The notes: a model not told the origin generated them from the sequence alone. 64,000 nucleotides of DNA from Amycolatopsis sp. FDAARGOS 1241 (GCF_016889705.1 NZ_CP069526.1:2294001-2358000); one strand, 5' to 3'; positions 35,737-44,420 are shown, counted from the stretch's first letter. A program made the numbers and translations.

Positions 35737-36210
35737 ATGCGAACGAGGAGGTCCCGCCGGGGGCCGGACTGGACTGGGCTCGCCCGCGCGGGGCAGACCG
35801 CGTGGCTGTGCGGCAACCTGTACGAGGCCGTGGTCGATGTGCCCGGCCTCCAGGCAGTCGCGCGGCGCGGTTCCGGTGTGCTGGGGCACGGCAGTCCGGT
35901 GCGCTACTACCTGCCGGTGATTCCGTTGTCCCCGGGCGCGACGGCCGGTGCGCTGGTGTCCGGCTGGCGCTCCGGCGGCGACCGGCGGATGGTCGGCGTC
36001 ACCGCGACGACTCTGGCGAGTGCGATCGGCTGCACCGCTTACCTCGTGCGGACGGTGAACGTCCGGCTGCTGCGGGACGAGCCGCCCCCGACGGACGAGC
36101 AGCGCCGGCAACTGGTCAGGACGCGGCACCGGTGGAACGCAGCCCGGCTGGCGGCGCTGGCGTGCGGCATGGCTGCCTTCGGACGCGCTTGTCCGCCCCG
36201 GTCGCGCTGA
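35737..36210 (+). CDS. Hypothetical membrane protein
   Basis: The product (157 residues from ATG, or one more from the overlapping GTG at 35734) has hydrophobic segments near residues 15-35, 55-75, 85-105 and at the C-terminus. It also has a central YYLPVIPLSPGATAGALVSGW. The pattern suggests a four-helix membrane protein distantly like DUF1772. I do not recognise it. It is followed by a 16-base inverted repeat. Confidence 0.6.
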   Translation: MRTRRSRRGPDWTGLARAGQTAWLCGNLYEAVVDVPGLQAVARRGSGVLGHGSPVRYYLPVIPLSPGATAGALVSGWRSGGDRRMVGVTATTLASAIGCTAYLVRTVNVRLLRDEPPPTDEQRRQLVRTRHRWNAARLAALACGMAAFGRACPPRSR

Positions 36211-36321
36211 CCGAAAACCGGCGCGGGGTGTTCCTGAGCCGGCCCTGGGATGCCCGCGTCCACCGAGGCGCCCGCGTCTTGGGCCGGGGAGTTACCGGGC
36301 GCACACTGGCTCGGGTGCGGT

Positions 36322-36363
36322 GACCACCGACGTTCTCGAAGCTGCGGGAGAACGTCGGTGGTC
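36322..36363. repeat. 16-base perfect inverted repeat (strong stem-loop)
   Basis: GACCACCGACGTTCTC (36322-36337) and GAGAACGTCGGTGGTC (36348-36363) are exact reverse complements separated by ten bases. The element ends 16 bases before the GTG at 36380 and begins 112 bases past the upstream stop. It could be a factor-dependent terminator, an operator or an mRNA structure controlling the next gene. Confidence 0.75.
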
Positions 36364-36379
36364 GCCGCATACTGGTCGG

Positions 36380-36694
36380 GTGAGCGCTGAACCAATCCCG
36401 TTGTTCCCGGTGCACCGGGTGGACCCGCCGGGGTTCGCCGCGGCGCAGCACCGCATATTCGCTGGGATGAACCTGCGGATCGGCACGTCGGAGACGGTGC
36501 ACGGGGTGATCTGGCGGGACTGGATCAATGGCCTGACGTTGCCCGCGCCGGCCTGCCGGCAGGGCTGGTCCGGCCTCGGGGCGGCGGGGGAGCTGCAGGC
36601 GACCGCGCACGAGGTCACCTGCCGTAAATGCCGGCGAATCGTCGGTGCCGACGTCGCCCGCCAGGAACAGGCTGCGCTGTTCGAACTGGGCTGA
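36380..36694 (+). CDS. Hypothetical protein with Cys-x2-Cys zinc-like site
   Basis: The 104-residue product ends with a possible metal site, PACRQGW followed by HEVTCRKCRRIVG, where Cys, His and CxxC could form a zinc knuckle. The start is uncertain. A GTG at 36320 would read through the inverted repeat and add 20 residues, so I prefer 36380, which starts MSAEPIPLFPVHRVDPPGF. The family is not recognised. It may be a small DNA- or protein-binding factor. Confidence 0.55.
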   Translation: MSAEPIPLFPVHRVDPPGFAAAQHRIFAGMNLRIGTSETVHGVIWRDWINGLTLPAPACRQGWSGLGAAGELQATAHEVTCRKCRRIVGADVARQEQAALFELG

Positions 36695-36769
36695 GCACCC
36701 GCGGTCCGAAACCGCCAGGCAGACAACGGTGGTGTGGTGACCAGCATCGGCAGGGGCTTGCCCGGCGCG

Positions 36770-37550
36770 TCAGTCGAACTGCGGCCCGAGGAACACGCCA
36801 CCGGTGGCGTCGATCACCTGGCCGGTCACCCAGCGCGCGTCGCCCGAGACGAGGAAGGCCACGATGGCGGCGACCTCGGCGACGTCGGCGGGTTCCGCGG
36901 TTCGGCCGAGTGCCGAAGCCGCCGCGGTCGCGGCCCGGATCCGCTCGTCGGCGAACAGGTGCGCGGTGCGGTCGGTGGGGCCGGGGGCGACGGTGCTCAC
37001 GGTGATGTCCCGCCGGCCGAGTTCCTGGGCCAGGCTTCGGCCGAACACGTCGAGCGCGCCTTTCGTCATGCTGTAGGCCAGTTTCAAGGGCAGGGCGATC
37101 CGGGTGTCCGCGGAGGAGATGTTGACGATGCGGCCGCCGTCCCGCAGCACGGGCAGGGCGTTCTGGACGATGAAGAAGGGCGCCTTCACGTTGACGGCGA
37201 ACACCTTGTCGAACTCCTCCGGCGTCGTGGTGGAGATCGAACCGGCGCCGGTCGCGGCGTTGTTGACCACGATGTCGAGGCGAAACTCCCCGGTGCGTTC
37301 ACGCAGTCGCGTTTCCAGTCCGGCGAACAACCTGGCCACGTCGCCGTCAGCGCCGAGTGCGGCGGGCACGGCGAAAGCCCGCCCCCCCGGTCTGTTCGAT
37401 CGCCGCGACCGTCTCCTTCGCCGCGGTTTCGTCGAGGCCGTAGTGGACCACGACCAGCGCGCCGGCTCGGGCCAGCCGGGCCGCGATGGCCCTGCCGCTA
37501 CCCTTGCTGCCGCCGGTGACCAGTGCGATCTTGCGGTCGAGGTGCGCCAC
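36770..37550 (-). pseudogene. Short-chain dehydrogenase/reductase, frameshifted
   Basis: The N-terminal 57 residues carry the SDR cofactor motif LVTGGSKGSGRAIA. The rest, in another frame, carries DIVVNNAATGAG, the Ser and YSMTK catalytic elements (NISSADTRIALPLKLAYSMTK is split here as IVNISSAD and LAYSMTKGAL) and a normal C-terminus with VTGQVIDATGGVFLG. One extra base in the seven-C run at 37382-37388 (G7 on the coding strand) breaks the frame. Removing it gives a normal SDR of about 260 residues. This is either real loss or a homopolymer error. Confidence 0.88.
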
Positions 37551-37825
37551 ATCGGGTCTCCCGTTCCTTCGGTGGTGAGATCTTGTGCCACCAACCTCCA
37601 GGGACCCGCTGACCGTTCACGCACCGGACGCTGACCGCCCGAGCACGAACCCCGGATCCGTTCCGCACGCCTTCGAACCTCCTGCGCCCGGCACTTGTCG
37701 ACCGCTGGACCGGTTGCCGCCGAGCTCGAAGAACCTTGGTGGCGACCGCCTACGCTCGAACCCGGCGACGACTGCACGGGCGCGGCGATCAGTTCCGGTC
37801 GCGGGCAGGTGTCGGGACCTTTGGA

Positions 37826-38210
37826 TCATGAACCGGAGAGCAGGAGGGGGCCACGCGTGATCGGCTCGCGGTCCATCGAAATCGGCTCATGGACGGGCTG
37901 AGCCCGGCTCGTCAGGCTCGACCACTCGATCGGGAGCATCGAGCCGTCGCGACGGAAGAACCAGTCATGGTCGCTGTGCGCTATTTTTCCACCACGGCGC
38001 GAGGGCAGCATCCGGCATTGCGCGGAGCGGAACCGGGAGCCGCCGGCCCAGTGGTGGTGCACCGTTTCGTGGCTACTGGCGTCCGCGCAGCTCGGCCACG
38101 TCGTCGTAACCGAGCACGGCCACGGCCGCGGGGTTGGCGTAGGCGATCGCACCATCGTGGTCGATCACCCAGACCGGCTGCGGAACCCTTTCCAGGATCA
38201 GTTCGAGCAC
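37826..38210 (-). pseudogene. PAS-domain sensor remnant
   Basis: One frame reads LELILERVPQPVWVIDHDGA and then NPAAVAVLGYDDVAELRGRQ before a stop. The continuation (SHETVHHHWAGGSRFR, then DHDWFFRRDGSMLPIEW) lies in a second frame ending at 37826. Together they make a degraded PAS domain with truncated C-terminus. No output domain is left. The 270 bases between this and the SDR gene show no other gene. Confidence 0.65.
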
Positions 38211-38391
38211 CGAGCGGCTAGCTTAGTTCGGCATTTCGCGTTCTGCCATGGCTTTCTCCTGTTCTCGGCGGTCCGGGGTCGGCTCGTGCCCTCGGTGCGC
38301 AGCCGAACCATCGAGCTGTCACCACGGCCCGTCAGGGTCCGGTGGGGGGTAAACGCCACATCAGCCGGGTCAGTGGGCATAGCTGCGCCGT

Positions 38392-38871
38392 ATGCGGGTA
38401 CGCGACGGCATGGAAACCAGACAAGCCGGGCACCGCACCAGCGCGACGCACGATGTGCTCAGCGAGCGTCACCGAGGGACTTTTCCTCACGTGTTGCATC
38501 TGCGCCGGCCGGCCCGCCTCGGGGAAGCCACTGCTCTGCGGCATGCCTTGGGGGACTGGGCACTCGCCCGGCGCTTACCCGCGGATCTGATCGCCGATCT
38601 TCAGCTGGCCGGCTACGAAGCGATGACCAACGTCGTGGAGCACGCCTATGCCGCCGGCTCCGCAGGCCATCTCGATCTGCATGCTCAACACGGCATCCGC
38701 GCCGTGCGCGTCACCGTCACCGACCGTGGCCGGTGGCGCCTTCAACCTGACCCGGCCCCCGGCCGTGGTCTCCCGCTGATCCACCTGCTCGCCGATCACA
38801 GCGATGTCACCCCCACCCCGAAGGGCACAGTCGTCGCCATGTCCTGGCAACTGCCGTACCAGCCCTCGTAG
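38392..38871 (+). CDS. RsbW/SpoIIAB-like ATP-binding regulatory protein
   Basis: The 159-residue protein has a GHKL ATPase fold: the N-box YEAMTNVVEHAYA, a beta strand with VRVTVTDRGRW and the G-box GRGLPLIHLLADHSDV. Single-domain proteins of this type are anti-sigma-factor kinases or serine kinases that phosphorylate STAS antagonists. STAS genes lie 5 kb downstream, so a partner-switching role is plausible. ATG 38410 is an alternative start. Confidence 0.85.
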   Translation: MRVRDGMETRQAGHRTSATHDVLSERHRGTFPHVLHLRRPARLGEATALRHALGDWALARRLPADLIADLQLAGYEAMTNVVEHAYAAGSAGHLDLHAQHGIRAVRVTVTDRGRWRLQPDPAPGRGLPLIHLLADHSDVTPTPKGTVVAMSWQLPYQPS

Positions 38872-39118
38872 CGACTGATCCGCGACCGCGCGGCGGATCG
38901 GCGAACGGCCCGTCCGACTTGACCCGGATCGCTCCCGCGCCGGTCTCGACCCGCTCACCCGCGGCGATCTCCGTCAGCGGCCAGTTCCAGTTCCGCGCCG
39001 TGTCGTGGCTACGTTGGGTAGCGACGGTGATGAAAAGTGGCGCGCCCACTCGTCTCGGCGGACGTCGCGTGGCAGGCAAAGCTTGAACGCCGCGGCGGCG
39101 GAGGCGGACGATCACTGC

Positions 39119-39545
39119 ATGATCGGGGACCGGTGGGGTGTGAGCGACAGCGAGATCGCGCGCTTCTACCTGTGCGACGCCTTCATCACCTCGCCCGCGC
39201 TGGAGGCATGGCGGGGCGTGAGTGTCCGGGCACCGCTCGCCCCGTGAGCTGGTGGATCTCCCTGAACCACACGTCGGTGACAAGTTCACGACCGCCTGCG
39301 GGCGCAGGCTGGGCCACATCGTTTCGGTCGACCCGGGGGAACAGCTGACCGGCACCATCCTGGGCGCCGTCATGTCCTACGTCCTCGTGCCCGAGGATCA
39401 CAACGCGACGCGGCTGTTGTTCGAACTCGTCATGCGAACCAGCCGATGGGTGGCGCTCGGGGTGTGCGTCGGCGATCTGATCATGGCTCGACGGCAGTTG
39501 CTCAACCTGAAGCTGCTCGCCGAGCAGCACCGCGCCCAGCTGTGA
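39119..39545 (+). pseudogene. SRPBCC-family protein with internal deletion
   Basis: The first frame, from ATG 39119, encodes MIGDRWGVSDSEIARFYLCD and continues to GVSVRAP, then stops at 39247. The second frame continues with RSPRELVDLPEPHVGDKFTT and ends LLNLKLLAEQHRAQL at 39545. From memory of the family, intact members have about 25 residues between these parts (a WPWL-type segment). The join therefore looks like a deletion plus frameshift rather than a sequencing slip. The gene is probably dead. Confidence 0.7.
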
Positions 39546-39851
39546 CGACGCGGGCCGAGCAACGGTGAGTGAACAAGGGCGGAGCTCGTTCCCGGTGGAC
39601 GCGGCGTCCGGCAGGGTCAGGTCGCCGTCCCCACCCGGGCACACCCGGCCCGCTTCTGCCCGGCCCGCAGCACAGTGCGCTTGGTGCTCAAGGTGGTGGC
39701 GGGTGGAGCCGGCCGGCCTCGGCACGGCAAGCCGCAGCAGCCGGTTTTGGCCTGTCACCTCGAAAAACACGGCGTGCCACCGCGGTCGGAAAAAGCGTAA
39801 AATCGGCTACCGGTTCGAAACTTCAGGAGGGTGAAACGGCGAGGGCAGACG
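39546..39851. other. Intergenic region before the GAF-ANTAR gene
   Basis: No gene is supported in these 306 bases. The right end is locally A/T-rich (around 39790-39805) and carries AGGAGG at 39825-39830, too far from the chosen ATG at 39852 and too close to a GTG at 39831 to settle the start. No SigB-like box was found. Confidence 0.4.
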
Positions 39852-40631
39852 ATGACTGGGCCGCCGAGTGTGGACGAGGTCCCGGTCGGCGCGCTGCTGT
39901 ACGCGCTGCTGACCCGCATCTGTGACGACATCCCAGGGGGCCTCGGGGCCGCCGTCAGCGTGCATCACGGCGACGAGCCGCTTGCCGTCCTCGTGGCCGC
40001 CGGGATCGCCGGGCACCTCGCGCCTGCCCAGATCCAGCTGTTCGGGGGCCCGATCGTCACCGCCGCCGAGACCGGCGAAACCGTCGTCACCGCCGACGCG
40101 TTCACCGACCCGCGCTGGCCGAAACTCACGCGAGAAGCGGTCACCGAGCAGTTTCCTGAGCGGGCCGCCACGTGGCGCGCGCTGCGGGGCTTCGTCGCTC
40201 GCCCCTCGCCGTTCGATTGCGACAGCACTCTCGTGCTGTCCGCCTCGCTGGCGCACTCCTGCACCGACGAAGCGCTCCACGTGCTGGCCCGTTACGAGCG
40301 GCTCGTCTGCAACACAATTGTGGTGATCCAGACCGACATCGCGGCCGGCTCGGAGCAGATGATCGCTCTCCTGCGCTCGCACGCGGTGATCGAACAGGCC
40401 AAAGGCGCGATCGTGGCGGTCCGGGGGTGCAGCGCGGACGAGGCGTGGGAGACGCTGCGCCGGGCCAGCCAGGAGTTCAACGTCAAGGCCCGCGACTTGG
40501 CCGCGGCGCTGGTCGAGCACCTCGGCCACGCACAGGTGACCACGCCGGAAGGCCTGCCACAGATCGTGCCGCCGGAGCCGGCTCGCTACGCCGCCGCGCT
40601 GGTGTGGGCCGCGCTCGCCACACCCGAGTAA
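39852..40631 (+). CDS. GAF-ANTAR regulatory protein
   Basis: ANTAR domains bind dual-hairpin RNA and prevent transcription termination. The 259-residue protein has a GAF-like N-terminal half and a C-terminal ANTAR domain with LRSHAVIEQAKGAIVAVRG followed by [27 protein letters not shown] 39852 is preceded by GAGG at a proper distance; a GTG at 39831 would add seven residues. It is one of three ANTAR proteins in this region, with those at 45538-45888 and 50025-51180. Confidence 0.87.
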   Translation: MTGPPSVDEVPVGALLYALLTRICDDIPGGLGAAVSVHHGDEPLAVLVAAGIAGHLAPAQIQLFGGPIVTAAETGETVVTADAFTDPRWPKLTREAVTEQFPERAATWRALRGFVARPSPFDCDSTLVLSASLAHSCTDEALHVLARYERLVCNTIVVIQTDIAAGSEQMIALLRSHAVIEQAKGAIVAVRGCSADEAWETLRRASQEFNVKARDLAAALVEHLGHAQVTTPEGLPQIVPPEPARYAAALVWAALATPE

Positions 40632-40768
40632 CCGCACCCCGCCGGCTGGTGCCGGCCCATGGTGGCCACCGTGCCTTCCGAGGTCGAGCCGCCGTTGTGC
40701 GTCCGTTGTTGCGAGGAAGCAGGATCGGGCTGCAGACACGGCGAATTCGCCCGGCGTGCTGGGCGTGG

Positions 40769-41452
40769 TCAGCCTGTTTCGTCGGTGATGTGGTGTTCGG
40801 CGCCGACGGGTTTCGATTCGGGGGAGCCGCGCTGGCGGAGGTAGACGCTGAAGATCGCCATGCAGCCGATGGCGAGGAACTCCGACTGCCAGTTCTGCAG
40901 CGTCCTGTTCCAGAAGTCGGCGGACAGCAGGTATTCGCCCCAGCTGACGGGGTCGCCGAAGTCGCTGAGCTGCTGGGCGTTGTAGGCGCTGACGCCGGCG
41001 ACGGACTGGGCCAACCACGAGAGCAGGAAGATCGCGCCCATGACGAGACCGAGCGACCGGGAGAACACGGCGGTGCGCCAGCCGCCCGCCTGCGCCCAGC
41101 GGGGAGACCCGTCGCGGAGGTGACCGTCGAGCAGTTGCTCCTGATCGCTTTCCAGACCGACTTTGCGCATCGGCTTGGATTCGGGGGACCCGCGCTGCAC
41201 GAGCCAGACGGTGGCGAAGACGTAGAGGAAGAACTGCAGGTATTCCGACTGCCAGTTCTCGGCGACGTCGACCGCGAACGAGGACGAGGTGAGGTAGTCC
41301 AGCAGCCCCACGGGTGGGGTGCCGCGGGCCAGCTCTTGGTTGTTGAAGTCGACGAGGCCGGACCAGGCTTGGCCGGCCAGGCTGAGCAGGAACAGCGCGC
41401 CAAAGGCGAGTGAGAGGCCGTTGTTGCGCAGGTGGATCCGGATCGCGCTCAT
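40769..41452 (-). CDS. DUF6766-type membrane protein with internal duplication
   Basis: The 227-residue protein consists of two similar halves. Each has a hydrophobic segment ending in QxWSG/SVAG-like sequence, a loop, then ENWQSEYLQFFLYVF or QNWQSEFLAIGCMAIF and the shared tail QRGSPESKP. Four membrane helices are predicted. The function is unknown. Its ATG overlaps the stop of the 29-residue peptide gene by ATGA, so it is translated from a three-gene operon. Confidence 0.85.
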   Translation of the reverse strand: MSAIRIHLRNNGLSLAFGALFLLSLAGQAWSGLVDFNNQELARGTPPVGLLDYLTSSSFAVDVAENWQSEYLQFFLYVFATVWLVQRGSPESKPMRKVGLESDQEQLLDGHLRDGSPRWAQAGGWRTAVFSRSLGLVMGAIFLLSWLAQSVAGVSAYNAQQLSDFGDPVSWGEYLLSADFWNRTLQNWQSEFLAIGCMAIFSVYLRQRGSPESKPVGAEHHITDETG

Positions 41453-41538
41453 CGCCCCAACGCTCCGAGGGCGATGAAGTACGCGAGCCCGGCGGCGATG
41501 AGCACCAGGTAGGCGGCGAACACGAAACGGGCTTTCAT
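41449..41538 (-). CDS. 29-residue single-pass membrane peptide
   Basis: The sequence starts MKARFVFAAYLVLIAAGLAY and ends FIALGALGR, one hydrophobic helix with basic ends. Both its start and stop lie in ATGA overlaps, with the lipoprotein gene upstream and the DUF6766 gene downstream. This argues strongly that the frame is translated. It may be a small accessory subunit of the DUF6766 protein. Confidence 0.7.
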   Translation of the reverse strand: MKARFVFAAYLVLIAAGLAYFIALGALGR

Positions 41539-41915
41539 CGCCCACCGACCGTGCAGTCGTAGACCTGCTCGTTGCGCGGGTGGCAGCCGGCGCCGGTGAT
41601 GCGCCAGCCTTCGGGGAATTGGTGCAGGAAGAGGGTGTCGGCATCGGAACGGGCTTGGGCTTCGCCGCCCCACACGGACGCGGAGACGACGGGTGCGCGC
41701 GGCACGGTCGCGAGCATCGGTGGGCAACCGGCCGGGCCGAGACCGTCTCGTGCGCGTGGCGCGAGCAGAGCACAGGCCTCGACCGAGGCGCCCGTTGCGG
41801 CAGCGGTGACGAACGCCTGAGCAGCTGCCTGCGCGTCCGGGGAATCGGCGGCGCTGCACGCGCCGGTCGAAATCAGGAGCGCCCCTGCGATCACGCCGAC
41901 GATGAGTTTCCGCAC
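41535..41915 (-). CDS. Putative secreted lipoprotein
   Basis: The 126-residue product has a lipoprotein signal peptide (MRKLIVGVIAGALLISTGACSA, with lipobox STGAC and Cys at about residue 20). A small domain with three more Cys follows (ACALLAP, GCPPML, GCHP, DCTV) and ends VYDCTVGGR. It is the first gene of the operon with the 29-residue peptide and DUF6766 protein. The GTG start lies only eight bases from a GGGTAT box, so the transcript may be nearly leaderless. Confidence 0.75.
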   Translation of the reverse strand: MRKLIVGVIAGALLISTGACSAADSPDAQAAAQAFVTAAATGASVEACALLAPRARDGLGPAGCPPMLATVPRAPVVSASVWGGEAQARSDADTLFLHQFPEGWRITGAGCHPRNEQVYDCTVGGR

Positions 41916-41923
41916 GGGTCGGT

Positions 41924-41948
41924 ATACCCGCTCGTCGCGGCTTTACAC
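41924..41948 (-). promoter_or_regulatory. SigB/SigF-like promoter of the lipoprotein operon
   Basis: On the minus strand GTGT (41948-41945), 15 bases and GGGTAT (41929-41924) fit the actinobacterial general-stress consensus (GTTT-like, N14-17, GGGTAT). The start site expected about seven bases downstream would almost coincide with the GTG at 41915. Confidence 0.5.
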
Positions 41949-41957
41949 CCGAGCTGG

Positions 41958-42896
41958 TCAGCCCAGCTGCGGCGTGTCACCGGGGAAGCTGATCGGAAGT
42001 TCGGAGAGCCCACGGGCACTGCGGCCGCCGGAAAGCCAGCCGTGAAAGAAGATGTGGCCGTCGGCGACGTCCGCGACGCCCGGTGTGTCCACCCGGCCGC
42101 CCAGGAGATCCGTGGAGAGGAACTGGCTGTCGGCCTTCACGAACGGACCGGACAACGTCGGCGCGGTGGCGTAGCACGTGTGGTAGCCGCTACTCGTGAA
42201 GGTGTCCGCGGAGTAGAAGAGCAAGTATCGGGACAGGGTCTTCACCACCGACGGCGCTTCCACGACACCCTTCTCAGCGGTGAGGTCGGCCCGGATTAGC
42301 TCACTGTGCGTGCCGGCGAGGGTGCGGCCGTCAGGGCTGAGTTTCTGCGACCAGATCGCGGCGGGCGGCCCGGTGGGTGTGCCGTCGCTCTTGTAGAGCA
42401 GGTAGCGGGTTCCGTCGGAGTCGAGAAACGTCTGCGGGTCGATGTCGCCGCCGTCGCCGGCCGCGCAGCCGATCGGCTGGTCGCCGCTCGGCTGGTAGGG
42501 GCCGTCGGGTTCGCTCGCGGTGGCGGTGCCGAGGCACATCTGGCCGCTCGCGCCGACGGTGGAGGCGAAGTACAGGACGAAGGTGCCATCCGGCAACGTG
42601 GTGACGTCCGGTGCCCAGAACCCGCCGCCTGGCTTCGCCCACGGCGGCGGTGTGGCGAGCGCGTCGCCGGTCCCGCGCCACGGGCCGTCGGGCGCCGGCG
42701 CCGCAGCCACGGGCACCTTGACCTGTCCGGTGCTCGTGGAGAACGCGAAGTAGCAGGCGCCGGTTTTCACCACGTCGGGGTCGGGAAAGTCCTGGTTGAT
42801 CAACAACCGTCGTGCACTGATGGCCTGGGCAGGTGCGCAGGGCCGCCAGGCCAGGACCGAGACGGCGATCACCACAGTGAGCCGGCGACACTTCAT
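41958..42896 (-). CDS. Secreted glycoside hydrolase family 43 protein
   Basis: GH43 enzymes are inverting arabinofuranosidases, xylosidases or arabinanases with a five-blade propeller. The 312-residue product has a signal peptide (MKCRRLTVVIAVSVLAW to about residue 26), the catalytic-base region DFPDPDVVK, the DGGDIDPQTF Asp and the likely acid in VVEAPSVVK. No carbohydrate-binding module is present. ATG 42896 is chosen because it directly starts the signal peptide. It is transcribed toward the lipoprotein operon end without visible coupling. Confidence 0.85.
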   Translation of the reverse strand: MKCRRLTVVIAVSVLAWRPCAPAQAISARRLLINQDFPDPDVVKTGACYFAFSTSTGQVKVPVAAAPAPDGPWRGTGDALATPPPWAKPGGGFWAPDVTTLPDGTFVLYFASTVGASGQMCLGTATASEPDGPYQPSGDQPIGCAAGDGGDIDPQTFLDSDGTRYLLYKSDGTPTGPPAAIWSQKLSPDGRTLAGTHSELIRADLTAEKGVVEAPSVVKTLSRYLLFYSADTFTSSGYHTCYATAPTLSGPFVKADSQFLSTDLLGGRVDTPGVADVADGHIFFHGWLSGGRSARGLSELPISFPGDTPQLG

Positions 42897-43154
42897 GATC
42901 GATTCTCGGCGCGCGACACCGTGGTAACGCAAGGCTGCCGGCTGAAAGCACTGGGCTGGGTGCCTGCGACGCGGCTCGAGGTGGTGAACTCACGCGCTGA
43001 CCGCTTTGAGGACCACCGTTGCCGGGCAGCCGATCGCTGACTCGAAGGTCGTGGCGATGCTATTTCTCGTGGCGCGGCACCCGGCGATCCCGCTGTCCGA
43101 CGCGGACTCGGCCGAGGAGCGACCCGGTGACTCTGCCTGACGCACCGTGTTCGG

Positions 43155-43613
43155 CTAGCTGCTCAGCGGCCTCGACGCGGGGGTGTACGCCCCCGGCCCA
43201 GCCGATCGTCGCCTGCGTGCGGCGCGGGTGGTCGCCGGCTGGATTCGGGGGCGCCCGGTGGATCCGCGTGCGGACAGCGACGGACGCCATTGGTTGGCCA
43301 GGTCGTTGAGCGCAGTGCGGAAGCGGCGGGCCACCACGGTGGGGGCCGGTCGCGTGGGTTGCGGCCACGCCGCGAGTACCACCGGTGCTTCCGCGCACTC
43401 CGGTTCGAGCGCCAGGCTCCAGCCGCTCTCGCTGCTCCATTGCGCCATCAGCAAGCGTCCCGGGTAACACGAAACCTGCTCGGCGAGGGCGATGTATGCG
43501 GTCGACGGGCTGCCCTCTTCGCTCCACGACGCTTCGGGCTCGACTCGGAGGAGGCCGGCGATCGACTCGACGTAGCCACGCAGAGGCGAAACGTGACCAC
43601 GCTCCGATTTCAT
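43155..43613 (-). CDS. DUF6292-like protein
   Basis: From ATG 43613 the product has 152 residues. The conserved part (about 1-110) includes GYVESIAGLLRVEPEASW, YIALAEQV and LLMAQWSSESGWSLALEPE, which fit the DUF6292 family of Pseudonocardiaceae. The last 40 residues are Arg/Pro-rich and may follow a lost stop codon. The function is unknown. A SigB-like promoter lies 52 bases upstream. Confidence 0.65.
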   Translation of the reverse strand: MKSERGHVSPLRGYVESIAGLLRVEPEASWSEEGSPSTAYIALAEQVSCYPGRLLMAQWSSESGWSLALEPECAEAPVVLAAWPQPTRPAPTVVARRFRTALNDLANQWRPSLSARGSTGRPRIQPATTRAARRRRSAGPGAYTPASRPLSS

Positions 43614-44033
43614 CGTTGTACCTCCCTCGCAACCGCCGGCCGCGACCAGGACCCGCTCGATCGCTGTACCCGTTTTCCCGCCTGTCCGAACGGCGTTCGG
43701 CGTGGATTCCGGTGGGAATCCACTGCGGGGGCCCAAGAGTGTCGGTGCGGCGGGTGGGGACCTGCTAGTCCCGAAACATGCGGACGCCGTACGGGCGCGA
43801 TGAGCCGTGACCGTCGCGGGTGGACAGTCACCTCGCCGACGCGGTGAGCCCGGACGATGGCGCGTAGCGTCGCCGTGCTGCATTGCAACGGCGACGGCCG
43901 CGTCCTGGTGGTCGCCGGCGCTGCTCGAACTCGCGAGCCGCCGTCACCCCAGGACGCCGCGCCGGTTGAACGCGCTGGTGAAGATCCTTTCGACGCAGGT
44001 CCTCACCAGCTGAGCGAGCTTCGCGTTGCACCC
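43614..44033. other. Intergenic region between DUF6292 and STAS genes
   Basis: No gene is supported in these 420 bases. The left part holds the SigB-like promoter of the DUF6292 gene (43666-43691). Reading frames in the rest are short and biased toward Arg/Ala/Pro, as expected from non-coding high-GC DNA. Confidence 0.4.
43666..43691 (-). promoter_or_regulatory. SigB-like promoter of the DUF6292 gene
   Basis: On the minus strand GTTC (43691-43688), 16 bases and GGGTAC (43671-43666) match the actinobacterial SigB-type pattern. The -10 box ends 52 bases before the ATG. Confidence 0.45.
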
Positions 44034-44420
44034 TCATCCGTCGTCGGCCGCCAGGGCTTCCTCGACGGAGGTGAACAGCTCGAAAACCCCTTCGAGGCCG
44101 ATCAGCTTGAGGGTGCGGTCCAGGTAGGGGGCGACGGCCAGGCGCAGCGCTGTCTGCTCGCCGGCCAGCTGGCGTGCCTCGACCAGCGCCGCGATCGCGG
44201 CCGAGCCGAAGAACGTGACCCGAGTGAGGTCGACCACCAACGCCTCGGGGGCCTTCTCGAAGGTCTGCTGGATCGCGGTCTGCAGCTGAGGAGTGGTCAG
44301 CGCGTCGAACTCGCCGTGCGTGGTGAGCACGGCCGTGGAACCGTTGCGGTCCAGTGAGACGCCGGTATCGATCTTGTGCCCTTCGGCGTCCTGCGTGGGG
44401 TCGGGGTCTGAGGCCTGCAT
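44034..44420 (-). CDS. STAS-domain anti-sigma factor antagonist
   Basis: The 128-residue protein is a single STAS domain with GEFDALTTPQLQTAIQQTF and VVDLTRVTFFGSAAIAALVE, in which Ser in FFGSAA is the likely phosphorylation site of SpoIIAA/RsbV proteins. Unphosphorylated antagonists release sigma factors by binding RsbW-type kinases; a candidate kinase is encoded at 38392-38871. A broken second copy follows upstream on the same strand. Confidence 0.88.
   Translation of the reverse strand: MQASDPDPTQDAEGHKIDTGVSLDRNGSTAVLTTHGEFDALTTPQLQTAIQQTFEKAPEALVVDLTRVTFFGSAAIAALVEARQLAGEQTALRLAVAPYLDRTLKLIGLEGVFELFTSVEEALAADDG

Noticed and set aside
37375..37395. Programmed frameshift in the SDR gene
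   Set aside because: A seven-base homopolymer with one extra base explains the break; SDR proteins have no known need for recoding.
38872..39118. Possible minus-strand gene fragment reading TARNWNWPLTEIAAGERVET
   Set aside because: The stretch has some protein-like character, but no family, start or clear boundaries; it could be another relic, yet support is too weak for a feature.
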